Source of the DNA: Caldora sp. SIO3E6
GTDB taxonomy: Bacteria; Cyanobacteriota; Cyanobacteriia; Cyanobacteriales; Coleofasciculaceae
Reading direction: 5' to 3'
Length of the DNA stretch: 8,238 bases
Assembly (NCBI GenBank): GCA_010672185.1
Contig: JAAHHL010000252.1
Span: 1 to 8,238, forward strand
Below the pieces are notes generated by a model. It had not been told where the DNA came from. It saw nothing but the letters and a program-made list of their open reading frames with translations, and made no database searches. How positions within the stretch are numbered: position 1 is the stretch's first letter; every line of letters starts with the position of its first letter. This document shows positions 1 through 5,913 of the stretch, piece after piece. The translations under genes and the position numbers were made by a program.

Positions 1-1
1 T

Positions 2-1456
2 GGAGTGATTATTGCCCGAGAAGGAGATATTTATCTTGTCTTGACTAGCCAACATGTAGTACAAACTGAGTCTCAATACGAGGTTATGACTCCTGATAAT
101 ACCAAATATCCAGTGAACTACAGCAATATTATTAAGCTGCCTGGAATTGATTTAGCGGTCTTGCAATTTAATAGCTCAATCAATTACCAGGTTGCTAGCT
201 TAGGCAATTCTAACACAGTAGTTGTCGGTTCTCCAACTTATATTTCTGGGTGGCCTAAACCGGGTATGGCTCTCCAAGAGGAAGCGCCAATTCGTCTTTT
301 CCACTCTGGACAAATTTCAGCTCGGCAACCTCTCCAAGATGGTTATGAGTTAATCTATACTAATCCTACTCGTCAAGGCATGAGTGGAGGACCGGTACTC
401 AATGAAAATGGTCAGGTCATTGGTATTCATGGACGTACTGATTTACCTACCCAAGAAACTGACCCCAAGGCTTGGGGAGTTAACCTCGGTATTCCCGTCA
501 ACAGCTTCACTAAATTAGCTCCTAGTCTCTATGCTAAGCAAGGAGAAATCAAGCTCAAGGCACAAGCTTACCAGGAAGCCATTGCCTATTTTAACCAGGT
601 ACTACAGTTTAACCCTCACTCTGCTGCTGCCTATAATAGTCAGAGTTATGCTTATTTTGCTCAGACAGAGTACGACGAAGCCATCCAGAAAGCTACCCAA
701 GCCATTAACAAAAAATCCCGATTAGCTGAAGCTTATCTTATTCGAGGAGCGAGTTATGCTCAGCAAGGAAATCACCGCCAAGCAATTGAGAATTTTAACG
801 AAGCGATCGCGATTAATTCTCGTTTTGCGGATGCCTATAGTTTACGGGGGGTAAGTAAGGCTAAAATTGGGCAATCTAATGAGGCTTATAAGGATGTTGA
901 ACTGGCTCTGAAGTTAGAGCCGGAAAGTTCTATTGCTTACATCTGCTTGAGTCAAATTCACTTACTTGTTGGCTACAAAATAGGTGCGAGGGAAGCTAGT
1001 CAGATTGCAGATGAACTCTTAAATACCTCTACAGATATCAGTAGCTATCAACTGGCTCTGAATCAGGTACTGGAGAACCGTCTGCTTCAGGACATTGTTG
1101 TACAAACAACGCCTGGTGCTTCTAACCAGCAGACAGCAATAAATCCAGGAGATGAGTATTCTACCAACAACATTAATCTGGTTCAAGCTTGCCAGTCTTA
1201 TGAAGGATCACCTAACCAAGACGAGGCATTGCTATGGCTACAAGCTCAACTTCCCCAGTCCACTCTCAGAACATTTACGATGATGTGGCGACTACAACTG
1301 CTCTTTGACATGGAAAAGGAACCGATGAAGCTTATTAATGTTTGTCAACATTATGAGGGGAAAGAACACCAAAATAGGGCTTTGGAAAGACTGGAAATAC
1401 GCATTAGCAAGGGCAACATGATTGAGTTTGCCCAAAGGTGGTTTAAAGCTCAGTAA
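2..1456 (+). CDS. Trypsin-like serine protease with TPR repeats (5' truncated)
   Basis: The reading frame is open to the window edge, so the true start and any signal peptide lie upstream; the GTG at 5 falls inside the protease fold and is not a credible start. Counting from that GTG, the trypsin_2-type triad is visible: H17 in LTSQHVV, D49 in GIDLAVLQF and S127 in GMSGGPVLN. About four TPR units follow (roughly residues 176-310, with AYxxxGxxxxxxxxYxxAIxxFxxAL-like spacing). The C-terminus carries two imperfect 37-residue repeats (392-428 and 443-479), each with LxxxCQxYEG, an N/HQxxAL core and a closing W. Proteases of this build are common in cyanobacteria and are probably exported or envelope-associated, with the TPRs as a protein-binding platform; substrates are unknown. 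All three catalytic residues are present, so activity is likely. No partner gene is visible. Confidence 0.88.
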   Translation, partial: GVIIAREGDIYLVLTSQHVVQTESQYEVMTPDNTKYPVNYSNIIKLPGIDLAVLQFNSSINYQVASLGNSNTVVVGSPTYISGWPKPGMALQEEAPIRLFHSGQISARQPLQDGYELIYTNPTRQGMSGGPVLNENGQVIGIHGRTDLPTQETDPKAWGVNLGIPVNSFTKLAPSLYAKQGEIKLKAQAYQEAIAYFNQVLQFNPHSAAAYNSQSYAYFAQTEYDEAIQKATQAINKKSRLAEAYLIRGASYAQQGNHRQAIENFNEAIAINSRFADAYSLRGVSKAKIGQSNEAYKDVELALKLEPESSIAYICLSQIHLLVGYKIGAREASQIADELLNTSTDISSYQLALNQVLENRLLQDIVVQTTPGASNQQTAINPGDEYSTNNINLVQACQSYEGSPNQDEALLWLQAQLPQSTLRTFTMMWRLQLLFDMEKEPMKLINVCQHYEGKEHQNRALERLEIRISKGNMIEFAQRWFKAQ

Positions 1457-1470
1457 TATTATAAATGAGC

Positions 1471-1512
1471 GTTGTTTGTTGTTTGTTGTTTGTCCTTTGT
1501 CCTTTGTCATTG
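1471..1512. repeat. Heptanucleotide STRR array (GTTGTTT/GTCCTTT)
   Basis: Three GTTGTTT units, two GTCCTTT units and a degenerate GTCATTG, starting 14 bp after the protease stop codon. This is the reverse-complement form of the ACAAACA/ACAAATG family seen at 2644-2734 and 6214-6248, so the family occurs here in both orientations. Confidence 0.9.
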
Positions 1513-1520
1513 GTAAGAGT

Positions 1521-1550
1521 TTGACTTATGTTTACTTTTATTAACATAAT
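1521..1550 (+). promoter_or_regulatory. Possible sigma70-type promoter for the hydrolase gene
   Basis: TTGACT (1521-1526) and CATAAT (1545-1550) each match the -35/-10 consensus at five of six positions with an 18-bp spacer. It points toward the hydrolase at 1816, giving a leader of about 260 nt that would run through the inverted-repeat element at 1639-1778. This AT-rich stretch is otherwise without features. The match could be chance. Confidence 0.35.
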
Positions 1551-1582
1551 TCGGTTTTTCATACCAAACCTACTTGGCTTTT

Positions 1583-1617
1583 CCTGCCTCCTGCCTCCTG
1601 CCTCCTGCCTTCTGCCT
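1583..1617. repeat. Heptanucleotide STRR array (CCTGCCT)
   Basis: Four perfect CCTGCCT units followed by one TCTGCCT unit. It is the complement of the AGGCAGG-type STRR familiar from filamentous cyanobacterial genomes. It lies in the gene-free gap between protease and hydrolase. Confidence 0.9.
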
Positions 1618-1638
1618 TCCACCTCGCAACTTTCCATC

Positions 1639-1778
1639 TATAGCGCTACGCGCTAACGTTAGGACGTTAGTATGATATGCACTAAGAGCTAAAATTAGGA
1701 AATATAAATTTTCTTTGTGTCCTTTGTGTCTTTGTGGTGAGTTCTCTTCATGTCCTAACCTATTCGCGTAGTGCTATA
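1639..1778. mobile_element. MITE-like element with ~27-bp imperfect inverted ends
   Basis: The left end (1639-1665, beginning TATAGCGCTACGCG) pairs with the right end (1752-1778, ending CGCGTAGTGCTATA) at about 21 of 27 positions, including a perfect inner GTTAGGAC/GTCCTAAC block. The 140-bp element has no coding capacity, and its core contains TTTGTGTCC/TTTGTGTC-like repeats. Inverted ends, size and lack of a gene fit a MITE moved in trans, but no clear target-site duplication beyond TA is visible. The right end runs into the AAAACCT array. Confidence 0.5.
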
Positions 1779-1805
1779 AAACCTAAAACCTAAAACCTAA
1801 CACCT
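1778..1805. repeat. Heptanucleotide STRR array (AAAACCT)
   Basis: Three AAAACCT units and one AACACCT, ending 10 bp before the hydrolase ATG. The array occupies the place where a ribosome binding site would be expected; only a weak AAGAAA lies nearer. Reverse-complement relatives (GTGTTAGGT twice) occur at 6068-6090. Confidence 0.85.
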
Positions 1806-1815
1806 AAGAAATTTT

Positions 1816-2577
1816 ATGTGGGATATAATAGATAGTAACCTCTGCCGCAGCCGATTGTTTCATCCCCGACAAGTAACTAAAATTACCCCAAAGGGAGCCA
1901 AAGATTTTGATATTCCTGTGGAAGAAGGCGTTTTTCTGGGCGCACGCTGGTACATCTATCAAGAACAACAGCCTACTGTACTATTTTTTCACGGTAACGG
2001 AGAGACTGTGCCAGATTACGATAATCTAGCTATCCTTTATCATCAAATTGGCTTAAACCTATTCGTTGTGGATTACCGTGGCTACGGCTGGAGTAGCGGC
2101 GAACCTAGCTTTCGCACCTTGCTTCCCGATAGTAAAAAGGTGCTGGAGTTTTTCCTAGAACTTGTCAAAGACGGCCCTCTTCCGATAATCATGGGACGTT
2201 CCCTGGGTTCCGGACCGGCGACGAACCTAGCAGCAATGTTCCCAGAAAAGTTTCATTTTCTGATTCTGGAGAGTGCTTTCGGAGACGTTGCGACCCTCTT
2301 TCAGCTTTTCGGATTGGAAGTCTCAAAGTTTACCGAAGAGATTGAAAACACCCTCTCTAACCGCAGGCATCTAGCCAAAGTTTCTCTCCCCGTACTCTTC
2401 ATTCACGGTGAAAGGGACGAATTATTCTCCTTAGCTACTCTGGAAAACAACCTAGAGGCAGTTCCTCATAACCGAAAGAAGAGTGTAATTTTGGAAGGAG
2501 TTGGCCATAACAATTTACTCTTGCAGTATAACAAGTATTTTTCCTCTATTAAAGAATGGAGAATGGATAATGGATAA
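1816..2577 (+). CDS. Alpha/beta hydrolase (serine hydrolase fold)
   Basis: A 253-residue protein with the whole alpha/beta-hydrolase signature: the oxyanion loop HGNGE (59-63), VVDYRGYGWSSG (84-95), nucleophile S129 in GRSLGSG, acid D201 in HGERDELF and catalytic H231 in GVGHNN. No signal peptide or membrane helix is seen, so it is likely cytoplasmic. It resembles the Bem46/YfhR-like branch of uncharacterised hydrolases; the substrate (ester, lipid or peptide) cannot be read from sequence. The ATG at 1816 is used because the fold begins soon after it and the total length is normal for the group. The last residues (MDNG) and the stop codon are encoded by GATAATG repeats, so the native C-terminus has probably been replaced by repeat sequence. 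It lies 154 bp upstream of cheB on the same strand; a functional link is not shown. Confidence 0.87.
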   Translation: MWDIIDSNLCRSRLFHPRQVTKITPKGAKDFDIPVEEGVFLGARWYIYQEQQPTVLFFHGNGETVPDYDNLAILYHQIGLNLFVVDYRGYGWSSGEPSFRTLLPDSKKVLEFFLELVKDGPLPIIMGRSLGSGPATNLAAMFPEKFHFLILESAFGDVATLFQLFGLEVSKFTEEIENTLSNRRHLAKVSLPVLFIHGERDELFSLATLENNLEAVPHNRKKSVILEGVGHNNLLLQYNKYFSSIKEWRMDNG

Positions 2578-2635
2578 TTGATAATTGATAATTGATAATG
2601 GGGAATTGGGAATTGGGAATTGGGAATTGGGAATT
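2566..2635. repeat. Two adjoining heptamer arrays (GATAATK x5, GGGAATT x5)
   Basis: GATAATG, three GATAATT and GATAATG (2566-2600) are followed directly by five perfect GGGAATT units (2601-2635). The array begins inside the hydrolase coding region and supplies its TAA stop at 2575-2577. Confidence 0.93.
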
Positions 2636-2643
2636 GGCCAATA

Positions 2644-2734
2644 ACAAATGACTAATGACAAATGACTAATGACAAATAACAAACAACCAATAACAAACAA
2701 CAAACAACAAACAACAAACAACAAATAACAAATG
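2644..2734. repeat. Thirteen-unit heptamer array ending in the cheB start codon
   Basis: Thirteen uninterrupted 7-bp units, variants of ACAAATG, ACTAATG, ACAAATA, ACAAACA and ACCAATA. The last three bases of unit 13 (2732-2734) are the cheB ATG. An in-frame TAA at 2726-2728 excludes a farther start. The array fills the whole cheB leader, with no Shine-Dalgarno-like motif, so translation is either leaderless-like or depends on an A-rich unstructured leader. Confidence 0.93.
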
Positions 2735-4036
2735 ACAATAAAAATAGCGATTGTCAATGACGTGTTGATGGCAGTGGAGGTGTTGCGGCGGGTTGTAATA
2801 ACTGTTCCAGATTATCAAGTAGCTTGGATAGCTAGAGATGGCGCTCAGGCAGTGACTAAGTGTGCCCAAGATACTCCAGATTTAATTTTGATGGATTTGC
2901 TGATGCCAGTAATGAACGGGGTTGAGGCAACACGCCACATTATGCAAAATTCTCCCTGTGCAATTTTAGTAGTAACAGCTAGCATTAAGGGCAATTCCTC
3001 AAAAGTATTTGAAGCAATGGGACATGGAGCACTGGATGTTGTCAGCACACCAGTTTTGGGGAAGAGTGGCAACCCAAAAGCAGCTCAAACCCTACTCGCT
3101 AAAATTGCTACTATTGGTAAACTAATCGGAAAATCATCACCCAAGCGCCTCTCCCAGCGAAAAAGTCTGCATTCTAATCTGAAAAGAGACGCGGGGACGC
3201 GGGGACGCGGGGACGCAGAGAAAGAGAGATTTTCATCTTACGTTGTGAACGAAAGTTCATGGAAGTCTAATACCAAGTTGCACTCTGACGTAGTAGATAG
3301 AAAGGGCAAGGCAGATAAAGCAGGATCTTTGAGTGCAACTCCCTATCAATCTAGTAACCCTAAGGGAAAATTGTCTCCCTCCCCCCTAGGGAACCAATCC
3401 AGTATTCTGAGAAAATCTCGTAGGGACAACAAAGAAATATCAGCCTTTATTCCCAAGAAACCGGGTTTTTGGACTAATGCACTAGTTGTGATTGGTTCTT
3501 CCACCGGAGGACCAAAGGCTTTAGCAACAATCCTCTCCAATTTGCCTCAGAGTTTCCGTGGAGCAGTAGTAATTATTCAGCATGTGGATTTTCAGTTTGC
3601 TCGTGGTTTAAGCGAGTGGTTAAATCAGCAAATAACACTGCCAGTGGAGTTAGCTCAAGAAAATAGTCATCTGGCACCAGGGAGAGTATTAATAGCTGGA
3701 ACCAATGATCACCTAATTTTGCGACCAAATTTGAGGTTAAAATACACCAAAGAGCCTCGGGATTATCCCTATCGTCCTTCCGTGGATGTGTTTTTTAAAA
3801 GCATAGCTCAGAACTGGCCTGGTCAAGGAACTGGGGTGCTGCTGACGGGTATGGGGAGGGATGGAGCAGAAGGATTAAGTCAGTTGCGCTCCAAGGGTTG
3901 GCATACTATTGCTCAGGATAGGAATACTTGTATCGTCTATGGGATGCCAAAAGCGGCAGCAGAGTTGGGAGCCGCCGTGGAAATTTTACCCCTTAATGCG
4001 ATCGCTCCTGCTATCATCAAGCAATTAGCCCGATGA
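2732..4036 (+). CDS. cheB: CheB-type protein-glutamate methylesterase response regulator, WspF-like
   Basis: Receiver domain (about 1-125) with phospho-acceptor D55 in LILMDLLMPVMNG, N9-D10 in IVNDV, T82, and T instead of the usual Lys in the STPVLG motif. IVND, DTPDLILMDL and EAMGHGALD are hallmarks, as I recall them, of WspF and cyanobacterial relatives. The C-terminal methylesterase (about 248-434) has triad S257 (GSSTGG), H284 (IIQHVD) and D377 (TGMGRDGAEG). The enzyme removes methyl groups from receptor glutamates, activated by phosphorylation from a CheA-type kinase, and acts in the cytoplasm at chemoreceptor arrays. The linker (about 126-247) is long and low-complexity and contains an in-frame octamer repeat (residues 153-162), making the protein roughly 80-100 residues longer than a typical WspF. 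The start codon is repeat-supplied. The cyclase response regulator begins 164 bp downstream; no receptor, cheR or cheA is in the window. Confidence 0.92.
   Translation: MTIKIAIVNDVLMAVEVLRRVVITVPDYQVAWIARDGAQAVTKCAQDTPDLILMDLLMPVMNGVEATRHIMQNSPCAILVVTASIKGNSSKVFEAMGHGALDVVSTPVLGKSGNPKAAQTLLAKIATIGKLIGKSSPKRLSQRKSLHSNLKRDAGTRGRGDAEKERFSSYVVNESSWKSNTKLHSDVVDRKGKADKAGSLSATPYQSSNPKGKLSPSPLGNQSSILRKSRRDNKEISAFIPKKPGFWTNALVVIGSSTGGPKALATILSNLPQSFRGAVVIIQHVDFQFARGLSEWLNQQITLPVELAQENSHLAPGRVLIAGTNDHLILRPNLRLKYTKEPRDYPYRPSVDVFFKSIAQNWPGQGTGVLLTGMGRDGAEGLSQLRSKGWHTIAQDRNTCIVYGMPKAAAELGAAVEILPLNAIAPAIIKQLAR
3188..3216. repeat. Octamer repeat (GACGCGGG x3.6) inside the cheB linker
   Basis: Three perfect GACGCGGG units plus GACGC. 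They lie in the coding region between the receiver and methylesterase domains and encode a charged stretch RDAGTRGRGDAEK. Since 8 is not a multiple of 3, any change in unit number would shift the frame and remove the catalytic domain. Confidence 0.9.
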
Positions 4037-4110
4037 GGGAATGGGGAGATGGGGAGACGAGGAAGACAAGGGAGATGGGGAGACAAGGAGGAGAAGGGAA
4101 ATAGGGGAAA
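4034..4110. repeat. Degenerate purine-rich octamer tract after cheB
   Basis: Imperfect GATGGGGA/GACAAGGA units make a nearly all-purine stretch from just after the cheB stop. It leads into the first copy of the 48-bp direct repeat. Such a tract could form triplex-like structure, but no function is shown. Confidence 0.7.
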
Positions 4111-4128
4111 TATGTACACTCACCAATT
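4081..4128 (+). repeat. 48-bp direct repeat, copy 1, with SD-ATG cassette
   Basis: Perfect 48-bp match to 4170-4217 (offset 89 bp). It contains AGGGG (4103-4107), four bases, then ATG at 4112. The frame from this ATG stays open to a TAA at 4289-4291 and crosses the heptamer array in a frame different from the cyclase, so at present it encodes only a 59-residue peptide of low complexity. Between the copies lies a short (CAACAAA)-type run near 4134-4152. Confidence 0.9.
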
Positions 4129-4169
4129 CCCAAGCAACAAACAACAAACAACGACCTTGGAGATAGGGA

Positions 4170-4217
4170 AGACAAGGAGGAGAAGGGAAATAGGGGAAAT
4201 ATGTACACTCACCAATT
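4170..4217 (+). repeat. 48-bp direct repeat, copy 2, with the cyclase start
   Basis: Second perfect copy. Its AGGGG (4192-4196) and ATG (4201) give the start of the receiver-cyclase gene. The AGGGG to ATG distance of four bases is short but usable. No other in-frame start codon precedes the receiver's DD motif, so this ATG decides the start. Confidence 0.9.
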
Positions 4218-5739
4218 TTCAATTCTCAATTCTCAATTCTCAATTCTCAATTCTCAAATTACTGTACTACTTATCGATGACCAACCCATAATTGGTGAAG
4301 CAATTCGCCGCATGTTGACAACAGAAGCAGATATTGTTTTTCATTACTGTAGTGACCCCACTCAAGCGCTCAAAATGGTTAGGCAGTATCTACCAACGGT
4401 GATTCTGCAAGATTTGGTTATGCCAGATATCGATGGGTTAACTTTAGTTCGTTTTCTGCGGGCTCTGGATTCCCCGGCTCGTGATACACCTCTGATTGTG
4501 CTCTCCAGTAAGGAAGAACCCATAATTAAAGCCAAGGCATTTAGATTAGGAGCCAACGATTACTTAGTCAAACTACCGGACAAATTAGAGCTACTTGCCC
4601 GGATTCGTTACCATTCTTCTGCTTATATTAACTTATTACAACGCAATGAAGCTTATCAAGCTATCCAAGAATATTTAAAACAATTAGAACAAAAAAACCA
4701 ACTAATTCGCCAGATTTTTGGACGTTACCTGAGTGATGAAGTCGTAGCCAGTTTGCTGGAAGGTCCTGAAGCCTTAAAAATCGGTGGGGATAGACGAAAA
4801 ATTACGATGCTCACTTCTGATTTAAGGGGATTCACCCAGCTCTCAGAAAGATTGTCCCCCGAAGAAGTAGTGAAAATTCTCAACTTTTACCTGGGAGAGA
4901 TGACGGATGTTATTACCTCATACCAAGGAACTATTGATGAGTTTATGGGAGACGGAATTTTGGTGCTTTTTGGAGCCCCTAATTTCAGAGAAGATGATGC
5001 AGTCAGAGCAGTTGCTTGTGCAATTGCCATGCAATTGGCAATGGTTGGCGTCAACCAGCAAATGCAGGAGTGGGGTTTACCAAACTTAGAAATGGGTATT
5101 GGCATCAACACGGGAGAAGTGGTGGTAGGCAATATCGGTTCAGAGAAACGCACTACTTATAGTGTAGTTGGTAGCCAAGTGAATCTAACTTACCGCATCG
5201 AATCCTATACCATTGGTGGTCAAATTCTTATTTCAGAATCTACTTTACAAGAAGTAAATTCCATTGTTGGTATCAATGGGCACAGAGAAATTTTACCTAA
5301 AGGAGTTAAACAACCAATTACCATCTATGATGTAGTTGGGATTGCTGGAGAATACAACCTGTTTATGTCCACAGAAGCAGAGGTCTTCTTGCCCCTTCCT
5401 CAAGAAATTCCAGTACAGTACACAATTTTAGAAGGTAAGACTGTGGGTAAAAATGTCTTCACTGGTAGTTTGGTAAAGCTGTCAGCCAAGGGGGCAATGA
5501 TTCTTTCTCACCAGAGAAGAAGAGACGATATGCCTTCTGAACTGAGCAATATCAAACTGAATTTATTAGAAGAAAACTCAACAGAAGTTAGCGAAGATAT
5601 TTATGCTAAGGTTTTAGAGAGCCAGCTAGAGGAAAGAACTTTTTATATTCATTTTACTGCTAAGCCATGGGATGTAGGGGAAAAGCTTGAGGCTATTTAT
5701 AAGTCATTGACCATGAAGGGAATAGGGAATAGGGAATAG
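4201..5739 (+). CDS. Response regulator: WspR-like receiver, class III nucleotide cyclase, PilZ-like tail
   Basis: 512 residues. The receiver (20-145) has D26/D27, phospho-acceptor D71 in LQDLVMPDIDG and K124 in GANDYLVKLPD; this and RIRYHSSAYI closely match my memory of the WspR receiver. A helical linker and cyclase transducer element (146-195, FGRYLSDEVV) lead to a class III cyclase domain (about 199-345): metal aspartates D207 (SDLRGF) and D251 (FMGDG), transition-state N328 and R332. Substrate-selecting positions are E247 (where adenylate cyclases have Lys) and S321, so ATP versus GTP is open. Residues about 403-504 look PilZ-like, but the DxSxxG motif reads K426-L-S428-A-K-G431 and no RxxxR is seen, so c-di-GMP binding is doubtful. 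The product should be cAMP or cGMP made in response to phosphorylation, most likely by the kinase that also targets the CheB upstream. Residues 6-19 and the last codons are repeat-encoded. Confidence 0.92.
   Translation: MYTHQFSILNSQFSILNSQITVLLIDDQPIIGEAIRRMLTTEADIVFHYCSDPTQALKMVRQYLPTVILQDLVMPDIDGLTLVRFLRALDSPARDTPLIVLSSKEEPIIKAKAFRLGANDYLVKLPDKLELLARIRYHSSAYINLLQRNEAYQAIQEYLKQLEQKNQLIRQIFGRYLSDEVVASLLEGPEALKIGGDRRKITMLTSDLRGFTQLSERLSPEEVVKILNFYLGEMTDVITSYQGTIDEFMGDGILVLFGAPNFREDDAVRAVACAIAMQLAMVGVNQQMQEWGLPNLEMGIGINTGEVVVGNIGSEKRTTYSVVGSQVNLTYRIESYTIGGQILISESTLQEVNSIVGINGHREILPKGVKQPITIYDVVGIAGEYNLFMSTEAEVFLPLPQEIPVQYTILEGKTVGKNVFTGSLVKLSAKGAMILSHQRRRDDMPSELSNIKLNLLEENSTEVSEDIYAKVLESQLEERTFYIHFTAKPWDVGEKLEAIYKSLTMKGIGNRE
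4216..4257. repeat. Six-unit heptamer array coding the cyclase N-terminus
   Basis: One TTTTCAA followed by five perfect TTCTCAA units: 42 bp, a multiple of three. It encodes exactly two heptapeptides FSILNSQ (residues 6-12 and 13-19) directly before the first strand of the receiver. Gain or loss of one unit would take the ATG at 4201 out of frame. Confidence 0.95.
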
Positions 5740-5744
5740 GGAAT
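5718..5744. repeat. GGGAATA heptamer array supplying the cyclase stop
   Basis: Three perfect GGGAATA units and a partial fourth. They encode the C-terminal GIGNRE and the TAG at 5737-5739. Read in any frame, the unit meets TAG within 21 bp, so the array acts as an all-frame stop. One further GGGAATA and a GGGAACA lie at 5879-5892, on the far side of the inverted-repeat element. Confidence 0.9.
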
Positions 5745-5877
5745 GGGTGAGCGAAAAAAAGGGTGGGGAGCGGAGGAGCGGAGGAGCGGAGGAGCGGAGG
5801 AGTTGGGGAAGAAGAGAGAACTGATAATTTTTGGATACAACGCTCAAGAAATACCACCCAAAATTTCGTTCGCCCAT
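5743..5877. mobile_element. 135-bp inverted-repeat element with octamer array
   Basis: Arms 5743-5766 (ATGGGTGAGCGAA...GGGTGG) and 5854-5877 (CCACCC...TTCGTTCGCCCAT) pair at about 18 of 24 positions. Between them lie four perfect AGCGGAGG octamers and a tail with GAGAGAACTGATAATTTTT that recurs at the right window end (8197-8237). GGGAATA units on both sides suggest insertion into a heptamer array. There is no coding capacity; mobility is inferred. Confidence 0.45.
5769..5800. repeat. Octamer array AGCGGAGG x4
   Basis: Four perfect AGCGGAGG units followed by AGTTGGGG. The same unit and the same following sequence appear with ten units at 8117-8196, so the array length differs between two copies of one family. 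Confidence 0.95.
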
Positions 5878-5913
5878 AGGGAATAGGGAACAGGATTTGA
5901 CTTGTTTCTTATA

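Noticed and set aside
5..7. GTG as start of the protease-TPR gene
   Set aside because: The codon lies within the protease fold only 16 residues before the catalytic His, and the frame is open to the window edge; the gene is truncated.
2515..2869. Minus-strand open frames rich in LLFVVCCLLFVI-like residues
   Set aside because: They are translations of the heptamer arrays and of the antisense of cheB; the periodic hydrophobic pattern is an artefact of 7-bp repeats.
4049..4291. An 80-codon open frame between cheB and the cyclase
   Set aside because: Made almost entirely of repeats and overlapping the cyclase start in another frame; kept only as the possible alternative frame of the switch.
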